Assembly: GCF_029227915.1 (NCBI RefSeq)
Contig: NC_079879.1
Span: 992,001-1,056,000, forward strand
Direction of reading: 5' to 3'
DNA length: 64,000 nt
Source of the DNA: Hydractinia symbiolongicarpus
Taxonomy: Eukaryota; Cnidaria; Hydrozoa; Anthoathecata; Hydractiniidae
Shown here: piece after piece, positions 49,161 through 61,680 of the stretch
How the letters are laid out: every line of letters begins with the position of its first letter
Position numbering within the stretch: position 1 is the stretch's first letter
Translations under genes and position numbers: made by a program
The notes under the pieces: model-generated
The model's database searches: none
The model's input: only the letters and a program-made list of their open reading frames with translations
What the model was told of the DNA's origin: nothing

Positions 49161-52100
49161 TGACCCCTATAGTCAAAAGTACACAAAGAAAGTACCCAGG
49201 CAGTAAACTCATTTTTGGAACGTTTTTTTGAATTATCGTTTCACCACTATAACGCATGAGACTTGTAGTATTCAAAAATGTTTTCATTTTTGATGGGACG
49301 CTGAATAGAAGAAGTTTAATCGCCGGCAAACGAAAACCCGCGATTTCCCGTAAATCCCGGGCTTGGCGCGTATAGTCGAATGTATACAAAGAAAGTAAAC
49401 TGGGAGTAAACTCATTTCCCGAATGATTTTTTAAATTAATTTTTTACCACTAAAACGCATAAGACTTGTAGTTTTTAAAAATGATTTCATTTTTGATGAG
49501 ACGCTGAATAAAAGAAGTTAAATCGCCGGCAATCGAAAACCCGCGATTTCCTGTAAATCCAGGGCCTGGCCCGTATAGTCGAATGTATGCAAAGAAAGTA
49601 CCCAGTGAGTAAATTTATTTCCCGAGCGATTCTTTAAATTATTTTTTCACCACTAAAACGCATGAGACTTGAAGTTTTCAAAAATGTTTTCATTTCTGAT
49701 GAGACGTTAAATAAAAGAGGTTTAATCGCCGGCAAACGAAAACCCGCGATTTCCCGTAAATCCCGGGCTGGGCCCGTATAGTCGAATGTATACAAAGAAA
49801 GTACCCAGGGAGTAAACTCATTTCCCGAACGATTTTTTAAATTATTTTTTCACCACTAAAACGCATGAGACTTGTAGTTTATAAAAATGATTTCATTTTT
49901 GATGAGACGCTGAATAAAAGGAGTTTAATCGCCGGCAAACGAAAACACGCGATTTCCCTTAAATCCCGGACTCGGCCTGTATAGTCAAAAGTATACAAAG
50001 AAAGTACGCAGGGAGTAAACTCATTTCCCGAACGATTCCTTAAATTATTATTTCACCACTAAAACGCATGAGACTTGTATTTTTCAAAAATGTGTTCATT
50101 CTTGATAAGACGATGAAAAAAGAAAGTTTAATCGCGGGCAAACGAAAACCGGAGACTTCCCGTAAATCCCGGGCTTGGCCCCTATAGTCAAAAGTACACA
50201 AAGAAAGTACCCAGGCAGTAAACTCATTTTTGGAATGTTTTTTTGAATTATTTTTTCACCACTATAACGCATGAGACTTGTAGTATTCAAAAATGTTTTC
50301 ATTTTTGATGGGACGCTGATAAGAAGAAGTTTAATCGCCGGCAAACGAAAACCCGCGATTTCCCGTAAATCCCGGGCCTGGCCCGTATTGTCGAATGCAT
50401 ACAAAGAAAGTACTCAGTCAGTAAACTGATTTCCCGAACGATTCTTTAAATTATTTTTTCACCACTAAAACGCATGAGACTTGTAGTTTACAAAAATGTT
50501 TTCATTTTTGATGAGACGCTGAATAAAAGAAGTTGAATCGCGGGCAAACGAAAACCGGAGATTTCCCGTAAATCCGGGCTTGGCCCCTATAGTCAAAAGT
50601 ACACAAAGAAAGTACCCAGGCAGTAAACTCATTTTTGGAATGTTTTTTCGAATTATTTTTTCACCACTATAACGCATGAGACTTGTAGTATTCAAAAATG
50701 TTTTCATTTTTGATGGGACGCTGAATAGAATAAGTTTAATCGCCGGCAAACGAAAACCCGCGATTTCCCGTAAATCCCGGGCCTGGCCCGTATAGTCGAA
50801 TGCATACAAAGAAAGTACTCAGTGAGTAAATTGATTTCCTGAGCGATTCTTTAAATTATTTTTTCTCCACTAAAACGCATGAGACTTGAAGTTTATAAAA
50901 ATGATTTCATTTTTGATGAGACGCTGAATAAAAGGAGTTTAATCGCCGGCAAACGAAAACCCGCGATTTCCCTTAAATCCCGGACTCGGCCTGTATAGTC
51001 AAAAGTATACAAAGAAAGTACGCAGGGAGTAAACTCATTTCCCGAACGATTCTTTAAGTTATTATTTCACCACTAAAACGCATGAGACTTGTAGTTTTCA
51101 AAAATGTTTTCATTCTTGATAAGACACTGAAAAAAAAAGTTTAATCGCGGGCAAACGAAAACACGAGATTTCCCGTAAATCCCGGGCTTGACCCCTATAG
51201 TCAAAAGTACACAAAGAAAGTACCCAGGCAGTAAACTCATTTTTGGAACGTTTTTTTGAATTATCGTTTCACCACTATAACGCATGAGACTTGTAGTATT
51301 CAAAAATGTTTTCATTTTTGATGGGACGCTGAATAGAAGAAGTTTAATCGCCGGCAAACGAAAACCCGCGATTTCCCGTAAATCCCGGGCTTGGCGCGTA
51401 TAGTCGAATGTATACAAAGAAAGTAAACTGGGAGTAAACTCATTTCCCGAATGATTTTTTAAATTAATTTTTTACCACTAAAACGCATAAGACTTGTAGT
51501 TTTTAAAAATGATTTCATTTTTGATGAGACGCTGAATAAAAGAAGTTAAATCGCCGGCAATCGAAAACCCGCGATTTCCTGTAAATCCAGGGCCTGGCCC
51601 GTATAGTCGAATGTATGCAAAGAAAGTACCCAGTGAGTAAATTTATTTCCCGAGCGATTCTTTAAATTATTTTTTCACCACTAAAACGCATGAGACTTGA
51701 AGTTTTCAAAAATGTTTTCATTTCTGATGAGACGTTAAATAAAAGAGGTTTAATCGCCGGCAAACGAAAACCCGCGATTTCCCGTAAATCCCGGGCTGGG
51801 CCCGTATAGTCGAATGTATACAAAGAAAGTACCCAGGGAGTAAACTCATTTCCCGAACGATTTTTTAAATTATTTTTTCACCACTAAAACGCATGAGACT
51901 TGTAGTTTATAAAAATGATTTCATTTTTGATGAGACGCTGAATAAAAGGAGTTTAATCGCCGGCAAACGAAAACACGCGATTTCCCTTAAATCCCGGACT
52001 CGGCCTGTATAGTCAAAAGTATACAAAGAAAGTACGCAGGGAGTAAACTCATTTCCCGAACGATTCCTTAAATTATTATTTCACCACTAAAACGCATGAG

Positions 52101-53098
52101 ACTTGTATTTTTCAAAAATGTGTTCATTCTTGATAAGACGATGAAAAAAGAAAGTTTAATCGCGGGCAAACGAAAACCGGAGACTTCCCGTAAATCCCGG
52201 GCTTGGCCCCTATAGTCAAAAGTACACAAAGAAAGTACCCAGGCAGTAAACTCATTTTTGGAATGTTTTTTTGAATTATTTTTTCACCACTATAACGCAT
52301 GAGACTTGTAGTATTCAAAAATGTTTTCATTTTTGATGGGACGCTGATAAGAAGAAGTTTAATCGCCGGCAAACGAAAACCCGCGATTTCCCGTAAATCC
52401 CGGGCCTGGCCCGTATTGTCGAATGCATACAAAGAAAGTACTCAGTCAGTAAACTGATTTCCCGAACGATTCTTTAAATTATTTTTTCACCACTAAAACG
52501 CATGAGACTTGTAGTTTACAAAAATGTTTTCATTTTTGATGAGACGCTGAATAAAAGAAGTTGAATCGCGGGCAAACGAAAACCGGAGATTTCCCGTAAA
52601 TCCCGGGCTTGGCCCCTATAGTCAAAAGTACACAAAGAAAGTACCCAGGCAGTAAACTCATTTTTGGAATGTTTTTTCGAATTATTTTTTCACCACTATA
52701 ACGCATGAGACTTGTAGTATTCAAAAATGTTTTCATTTTTGATGGGACGCTGAATAGAATAAGTTTAATCGCCGGCAAACGAAAACCCGCGATTTCCCGT
52801 AAATCCCGGGCCTGGCCCGTATAGTCGAATGCATACAAAGAAAGTACTCAGTGAGTAAATTGATTTCCTGAGCGATTCTTTAAATTATTTTTTCTCCACT
52901 AAAACGCATGAGACTTGAAGTTTATAAAAATGATTTCATTTTTGATGAGACGCTGAATAAAAGGAGTTTAATCGCCGGCAAACGAAAACCCGCGATTTCC
53001 CTTAAATCCCGGACTCGGCCTGTATAGTCAAAAGTATACAAAGAAAGTACGCAGGGAGTAAACTCATTTCCCGAACGATTCTTTAAGTTATTATTTCA
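49042..53098. repeat. Tandem 10-mer pair (2,028 and 2,029 bp)
   Basis: The copies are 49042-51069 and 51070-53098, each starting with e2. They share AGTTTTTAAAAATG, GTAAATTTATTTCCCG, GGAGACTTCCCG, AGTTGAATCGCGGG and TTTTTTCTCCAC. The first copy lacks one C in the AAATCCCGGGC run near 50575, which explains the one-base length difference. A third partial match runs from about 62017 to the window end. Confidence 0.8.
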
Positions 53099-56000
53099 CC
53101 ACTAAAACGCATGAGACTTGTAGTTTTCAAAAATGTTTTCATTCTTGATAAGACACTGAAAAAAAAAGTTTAATCGCGGGCAAACGAAAACCCGAGATTT
53201 CCCGTAAATCCCGGGCTTGACCCCTATAGTCAAAAGTACACAAAGAAAGTACCCAGGCAGTAAACTCATTTTTGGAACGTTTTTTTGAATTATCGTTTCA
53301 CCACTATAACGCATGAGACTTGTAGTATTCAAAAATGTTTTCATTTTTGATGGGACGCTGAATAGAAGAAGTTTAATCGCCGGCAAACGAAAACCCGCGA
53401 TTTCCCGTAAATCCCGGGCTTGGCGCGTATAGTCGAATGTATACAAAGAAAGTAAACTGGGAGTAAACTCATTTCCCGAATAATTTTTTAAATTAATTTT
53501 TTACCACTAAAACGCATAAGACTTGTAGTTTTTAAAAATGATTTCATTTTTGATGAGACGCAGAATAAAAGGAGTTTAATCTCCGGAAAACGAAAACCCG
53601 CGATTTCCCGTAAATCCCGGACCCGGCCCGTATAGTCAAAAGTATACAAATAAAGTACGCAGGGAGTAAACTCATTTCCCGAACGATTCTTTAAATTTTT
53701 TTCACCACTAAAACGCATGAGACTTGTAGTTTTCAAAAATGTTTTCATTTTTGATGAGACGCTGATAAGAAGAAGTTTAATCGCCGGCAAACGAAAACCC
53801 GCGATTTCCCGTAAATCCTGGGCCTGGCCCGTATTGTCGAATGCATACAAAGAAAGTACTCAGTCAGTAAACTGATTTCCCGAACGATTCTTTAAATTAT
53901 TTTTTCACCACTAAAACGCATGAGACTTGTAGTTTACAAAAATGTTTTCATTTTTGATGAGACGCTGAATAAAAGAAGTTGAATCGCGGGCAAACGAAAA
54001 CCGGAGATTTCCCGTAAATCCCGGGCTTGGCCCCTATAGTCAAAAGTACACAAAGAAAGTACCCAGGCAGTAAACTCATTTTTGGAATGTTTTTTCGAAT
54101 TATTTTTTCACCACTATAACGCATGAGACTTGTAGTATTCAAAAATGTTTTCATTTTTGATGGGACGCTGAATAGAAGAAGTTTAATCGCCGGCAAACGA
54201 AAACCCGCGATTTCCCGTAAATCCCGGGCTGGGCCCGTATAGTCGAATGTATACAAAGAAAGTACCCAGGGAGTAAACTCATTTCCCGAACGTTTTTTTA
54301 AATTATTTTTTCACCACTAAAACGCATGAGACTTGTAGTTTATAAAAATGATTTCATTTTTGATGAGACGCTGAATAAAAGGAGTTTAATCGCCGGCAAA
54401 CGAAAACACGCGATTTCCCTTAAATCCCGGACTCGGCCTGTATAGTCAAAAGTATACAAAGAAAGTACGCAGGGAGTAAACTCATTTCCCGAACGATTCC
54501 TTAAATTATTATTTCACCACTAAAACGCATGAGACTTGTATTTTTCAAAAATGTGTTCATTCTTGATAAGACGATGAAAAAAGAAAGTTTAATCGCGGGC
54601 AAACGAAAACCGGAGACTTCCCGTAAATCCCGGGCTTGGCCCCTATAGTCAAAAGTACACAAAGAAAGTACCCAGGCAGTAAACTCATTTTTGGAATGTT
54701 TTTTTGAATTATTTTTTCACCACTATAACGCATGAGACTTGTAGTATTCAAAAATGTTTTCATTTTTGATGGGACGCTGATAAGAAGAAGTTTAATCGCC
54801 GGCAAACGAAAACCCGCGATTTCCCGTAAATCCCGGGCCTGGCCCGTATTGTCGAACGCATACAAAGAAAGTACTCAGTCAGTAAACTGATTTCCCGAAC
54901 GATTCTTTAAATTATTTTTTCACCACTAAAACGCATGAGACTTGTAGTTTACAAAAATGTTTTCATTTTTGATGAGACGCTGAATAAAAGAAGTTGAATC
55001 GCGGGCAAACGAAAACCGGAGATTTCCCGTAAATCCCGGGCTTGGCCCCTATAGTCAAAAGTACACAAAGAAAGTACCCAGGCAGTAAACTCATTTTTGG
55101 AATGTTTTTTCGAATTATTTTTTCACCACTATAACGCATGAGACTTGTAGTATTCAAAAATGTTTTCATTTTTGATGGGACGCTGAATAGAATAAGTTTA
55201 ATCGCCGGCAAACGAAAACCCGCGATTTCCCGTAAATCCCGGGCCTGGCCCGTATAGTCGAATGCATACAAAGAAAGTACTCAGTGAGTAAATTGATTTC
55301 CTGAGCGATTCTTTAAATTATTTTTTCTCCACTAAAACGCATGAGACTTGAAGTTTATAAAAATGATTTCATTTTTGATGAGACGCTGAATAAAAGGAGT
55401 TTAATCGCCGGCAAACGAAAACCCGCGATTTCCCTTAAATCCCGGACTCGGCCTGTATAGTCAAAAGTATACAAAGAAAGTACGCAGGGAGTAAACTCAT
55501 TTCCCGAACGATTCTTTAAGTTATTATTTCACCACTAAAACGCATGAGACTTGTAGTTTTCAAAAATGTTTTCATTCTTGATAAGACACTGAAAAAAAAA
55601 GTTTAATCGCGGGCAAACGAAAACCCGAGATTTCCCGTAAATCCCGGGCTTGACCCCTATAGTCAAAAGTACACAAAGAAAGTACCCAGGCAGTAAACTC
55701 ATTTTTGGAACGTTTTTTTGAATTATCGTTTCACCACTATAACGCATGAGACTTGTAGTATTCAAAAATGTTTTCATTTTTGATGGGACGCTGAATAGAA
55801 GAAGTTTAATCGCCGGCAAACGAAAACCCGCGATTTCCCGTAAATCCCGGGCTTGGCGCGTATAGTCGAATGTATACAAAGAAAGTAAACTGGGAGTAAA
55901 CTCATTTCCCGAATAATTTTTTAAATTAATTTTTTACCACTAAAACGCATAAGACTTGTAGTTTTTAAAAATGATTTCATTTTTGATGAGACGCAGAATA

Positions 56001-56650
56001 AAAGGAGTTTAATCTCCGGAAAACGAAAACCCGCGATTTCCCGTAAATCCCGGACCCGGCCCGTATAGTCAAAAGTATACAAATAAAGTACGCAGGGAGT
56101 AAACTCATTTCCCGAACGATTCTTTAAATTTTTTTCACCACTAAAACGCATGAGACTTGTAGTTTTCAAAAATGTTTTCATTTTTGATGAGACGCTGATA
56201 AGAAGAAGTTTAATCGCCGGCAAACGAAAACCCGCGATTTCCCGTAAATCCTGGGCCTGGCCCGTATTGTCGAATGCATACAAAGAAAGTACTCAGTCAG
56301 TAAACTGATTTCCCGAACGATTCTTTAAATTATTTTTTCACCACTAAAACGCATGAGACTTGTAGTTTACAAAAATGTTTTCATTTTTGATGAGACGCTG
56401 AATAAAAGAAGTTGAATCGCGGGCAAACGAAAACCGGAGATTTCCCGTAAATCCCGGGCTTGGCCCCTATAGTCAAAAGTACACAAAGAAAGTACCCAGG
56501 CAGTAAACTCATTTTTGGAATGTTTTTTCGAATTATTTTTTCACCACTATAACGCATGAGACTTGTAGTATTCAAAAATGTTTTCATTTTTGATGGGACG
56601 CTGAATAGAAGAAGTTTAATCGCCGGCAAACGAAAACCCGCGATTTCCCG
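51881..56650. repeat. Tandem 12-mer pair (2,433-bp period)
   Basis: The copies are about 51881-54313 and 54314 to 56650. They overlap the second copy of the 10-mer. Shared variants include GGGCTGGGCCCG, CCGAATAATTTTTT, CTCCGGAAAACG and AAATCCTGGGCC. Differences noticed: CGAATGCAT against CGAACGCAT (about 54856) and CGATTTTTTAAA against CGTTTTTTTAAA (about 54293). At the right end the second copy switches to GGCTTGGCGCATATAG and enters the second 5-kb segment. Confidence 0.8.
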
Positions 56651-59600
56651 TAAATCCCGGGCTTGGCGCATATAGTCGAATGTATACAAAGAAAGTAAAC
56701 TGGGAGTAAACTCATTTCCCGAATGATTTTTTAAATTAATTTTTTACCACTAAAACGCATAAGACTTGTAGTTTTCAAAAACGATTTCATTTTTGATGAG
56801 ACGCAGAATAAAAGGAGTTTAATCTCCGGCAAACGAAAACCCGCGATTTCCCGTAAATCCCGGACCAGGCCCGTATAGTCAAAAGTATACAAAGAAAGTA
56901 CGCAGGGAGTAAACTCATTTCCCGAACGATTCTTTAAATTTTTTTCACCACTAAAACGCATGAGACTTGTAGTTTTCAAAAATGTTTTCATTTTTGATGA
57001 GACGCTGAATAAAAGAAGTTAAATCGCCGGCAATCGAAAACCCGCGATTTCCTGTAAATCCCGGGCCTGGCCCGTATAGTCTAATGTATGCAAAGAAAGT
57101 ACCCTGTGAGTAAATTGATTTCCCGAGCGATTCTTTAAATTATTTTTTCACCACTAAAACGCATGAGACTTGAAGTTTTCAAAAATGTTTTCATTTCTGA
57201 TGAGACGCTAAATAAAAGAGGTTTAATCGCCGGCAAACGAAAACCCGCGATTTCCCGTAAATCCCGGGTTAGGCCCGTATAGTCGAATGTATACAAAGAA
57301 AGTACCCAGGGAGTAAACACATTTCCCGAACGATTTTTTAAATTATTTTTTCACCACTAAAACGCATGAGACTGGTAGTTTATAAAAATGATTTCATTTT
57401 TGATGAGACGCTGAATAAAAGGAGTTTAATCTCCGGCAAACGAAAACCCGCGATTTCCCGTAGGTCCCGGACCCGGCCCGTATAGTCAAAAGTATACAAA
57501 GAAAATACGCAGGGAGTAAACTCATTTCCCGAACGATTCTTTAAATTATTATTTCACCACTAAAACGCATGAGACTTGTAGTTTTCAAAAATGTGTTCAT
57601 TCTTGATAAGACGCTGAAAAAAAAAGTTTAAACGCGGGCAAACGAAAACACGAGATTTCCCGTAAATCCCGGGCTTGACCCCTATAGTCAAAAGTACACA
57701 AAGAAAGTACCCAGGCAGTAAACTCATTTTTGGAACGTTTTTTTGAATTATCTTTTCACCACTATAACGCATGAGACTTGTAATATTCAAAAATTTTTTC
57801 ATTTTTGATGGGACGCTGATAAGAAGAAGTTTAATCGCCGGCAAACGAAAACCCGCGATTTCCCGTAAATCCCGGGCCTGGCCCGTATTGTCGAATGCAT
57901 ACAAAGAAAGTACTCAGTCAGTAAACTGATTTCCCGAACGATTCTTTAAATTATTTTTTCACCACTAAAACGCATGAGACTTGTAGTTTACAAAAATGTT
58001 TTCATTTTTGATGAGACGCTGAATGAAAGAAGTTTAATCGCCGGCAAACGAAAACCCGCGATTTTCCGTATATCACGGACTCGGCCCGTATAGTCAAATG
58101 TATACAAAGAATGTACCCAAGGAGTAAACTCATTTCCAGAACGATTTTTTAAATTATTTTTTCACCATTAAAACGCATGAGACTTGTAGTTTTCAAAAAT
58201 GACTTCATTTTTGATGAGACGCTAAATAAAAGGAGTTTAATCGCCGGCAAACGAAAACCCGCGATTTCCCGTACATCCCGGACTCGGCCCGTATAGTCGA
58301 ATGTATACAAGGAAAGTACCCAGGGAGTAAACTGATTTCCCGAACGATTCTTTAAATTTTTTTTCACCACTAAAACGCATGAGACTTGTAGTTTACAAAA
58401 ATATTTTCATTTTTGATGAGACGCTGAATAAAAGAAGTTTAATCGCCGGCAAACGAAAACCCGCGATTTTCCGTATATCACGGACTCGGCCCGTATAATC
58501 AAAAGTATACAATGAAAGTACCCAGGAAGTAAACTCATTTCCCGAACGATTTTTTAAATTATTTTTTCACCACTAAAACGCACGAGACTTGTAGTTTTCA
58601 AAAATGATTTCATTTTTGATGCGACGCTGAATAAAAGGAGTTTAATCTCCGGCAAACGAAAACCCGCGATTTCCTGTAGGTCCCAGACCCGGCCCGTATA
58701 GTCAAAAGTATACAAAGAAAATACGCAGGGAGTAAACTCATTTCCCGAAGGATTCTTTAAATTATTATTTCACCACTAAAACGCATGAGACTTGAAGTTT
58801 TCAAAAATGTTTTCATTTCTGATGAGACGCTAAATAAAAGAGGTTTAAACGCCGGCAAACGAAAACCCGCGATTTTCCGTATATCACGGACTCGGCCCGT
58901 ACAGTCAAATGTATACAAAGAATGTAACCAGGGAGTAAACTCATTTCCCAAACGATTTTTTAAATTATTTTTTCACCACTAAAACGCATGAGACTTGTAG
59001 TTTATAAAAATGATTTCATTTTTGATGAGACGCTGAATAAAAGGAGTTTAATCTCCGGCAAACGAAAACCCGCGATTTCCCGTAGGTCCCGGACCCGGCC
59101 CGTATAGTCAAAAGTATACAAAGAAAATACGCAGGGAGTAAACTCATTTCCCGAACGATTCTTTAAATTTTTATTTCACCACTAAAACGCATGAGACTTG
59201 TAGTTTTCAAAAATGTGTTCATTCTTGATAAGACGCTAAAAAAAAAGTTTAATCGCGGGCATACGAAAACACGAAATTTCCCGTAAATCCCGGGCTTGAC
59301 CCCTATAGTCAAAAGTACACAAAGAAAGTACCCAGGCAGTAAACTCATTTTTGGAACGTTTTTTTGAATTATCTTTTCACCACTATAACACATGAGACTT
59401 GTAGTATTCAAAAATGTTTTCATTTTTGATGGGACGCTGATAAGAAGAAGTTTAATCGCCGGCAAACGAAAACCCGCGATTTCCCGTAAATCCCGGGCCT
59501 GTCCCGTATTGTCGAATGCATACAAAGAAAGTACTCAGTCAGTAAACTGATTTCCCGAACGATTCTTTAAATTATTTTTTCACCACTAAAACGCATGAGA

Positions 59601-61680
59601 CTTGTAGTTTACAAAAATGTTTTCATTTTTGATGAGACGCTGAATGAAAGAAGTTTAATCGCCGGCAAACGAAAACCCGCGATTTTCCGTATATCACGGA
59701 CTCGGCCCGTATAGTCAAATGTATACAAAGAATGTACCCAAGGAGTAAACTCATTTCCAGAACGATTTTTTAAATTATTTTTTCACCATTAAAACGCATG
59801 AGACTTGTAGTTTTCAAAAATGACTTCATTTTTGATGAGACGCTAAATAAAAGGAGTTTAATCGCCGGCAAACGAAAACCCGCGATTTCCCGTACATCCC
59901 GGACTCGGCCCGTATAGTCGAATGTATACAAGGAAAGTACCCAGGGAGTAAACTGATTTCCCGAACGATTCTTTAAATTTTTTTTCACCACTAAAACGCA
60001 TGAGACTTGTAGTTTACAAAAATATTTTCATTTTTGATGAGACGCTGAATAAAAGAAGTTTAATCGCCGGCAAACGAAAACCCGCGATTTTCCGTATATC
60101 ACGGACTCGGCCCGTATAATCAAAAGTATACAAAGAAAGTACCCAGGAAGTAAACTGATTTCCCGAACGATTTTTTAAATTATTTTTTCACCACTAAAAC
60201 GCACGAGACTTGTAGTTTTCAAAAATGATTTCATTTTTGATGCGACGCTGAATAAAAGGAGTTTAATCTCCGGCAAACGAAAACCCGCGATTTTCTGTAG
60301 GTCCCGGACCCTGCCCGCATAGTCAAAAGTATACAAAGAAAATACGCAGGGAGTAAACTCATTTCCCGAACGATTCTTTAAATTATTATTTCACCACTAA
60401 AACGCATGAGACTTGAAGTTTTCAAAAATGTTTTCATTTCTGATGAGACGCTAAATAAAAGAGGTTTAAACGCCGGCAAACGAAAAACTGCGATTTCCTG
60501 TAAATCCCAGGTTAGGCCCGTATAGTCGAATGTATACAAAGAAAGTACCCAGGGAGTAAACTCATTTCCTGAACGATTTTTTAAATTATTTTTTCACCAC
60601 TAAAACGCATGAGACTTGTAGTTTATAAAAATGATTTCATTTTTGATGAGACGCTGAATAAAAGAAGTTAAATCGCCGGCAATCGAAAACCCGCGATTTC
60701 CTGTAAATCCAGGGCCTGGCCCGTATAGTCGAATGTATGCAAAGAAAGTACCCAGTGAGTAAATTGATTTCCCGAGCGATTCTTTAAATTATTTTTTCAC
60801 CACTAAAACGCATGAGACTTGAAGTTTTCAAAAATGTTTTCATTTCTGATGAGACGTTAAATAAAAGAGGTTTATTCGCCGGCAAACAAAAACACGCGAT
60901 TTCCCTTAAATCCCGGACACGGCCTGTATAGTCAAAAGTATACAAAGAAAGTACGCAGGGAGTAAACTCATTTCCCGAACGATTCCTTAAATTATTATTT
61001 CACCACTAAAACGCATGAGACTTGTATTTTTCAAAAATGTGTTCATTCTTGATAAGACGATGAAAAAAGAAAGTTTAATCGCGGGCAAACGAAAACCGGA
61101 GATTTCCCGTAAATCCCGGGCTTGGCCCCTATAGTCAAAAGTACACAAAGAAAGTACCCAGGCAGTAAACTCAATTTTGGAATGTTTTTTTGAATTATTT
61201 TTTCACCACTATAACGCATGAGACTTGTAGTATTCAAAAATGTTTTCATTTTTGATGGGACGCTGATAAGAAGAAGTTTAATCGCCGGCAAACGAAAACC
61301 CGCGATTTCCCGTAAATCCCGGGCCTGGCCCGTATTGTCGAATGCATACAAAGAAAGTACGCAGGGAGTAAACTCATTTCCCGAACGATTCTTTAAATTA
61401 TTATTTCACCACTAAAACGCATGAGACTTGTAGTTTTCAAAAATGTTTTCATTCTTGATAAGACATTGAAAAAAAAAGTTTAATCGCGGGCAAACGAAAA
61501 CACGAGATTTCCCGTAAATCCCGGGCTTGGCCCCTATAGTCAAAAGTACACAAAGAAAGTACCCAGGCAGTAAACTCATTTTTGGAATGTTTTTTCGAAT
61601 TATTTTTTCACCACTATAACGCATGAGACTTGTAGTATTCAAAAATGTTTTCATTTTTGATGGGACGCTGAATAGAATAA
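56632..61680. repeat. 5-kb segment, copy B of the distant duplication
   Basis: This matches 42845-47893 with the monomers in the same order and orientation. It includes one copy of the 7-mer region (from about 60260), so copy B keeps the state before the 7-mer was duplicated in copy A. After 61680 it continues as GCCGGC with GGGCCTGGCCCG, the form also found at about 50740-50800. Confidence 0.8.
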
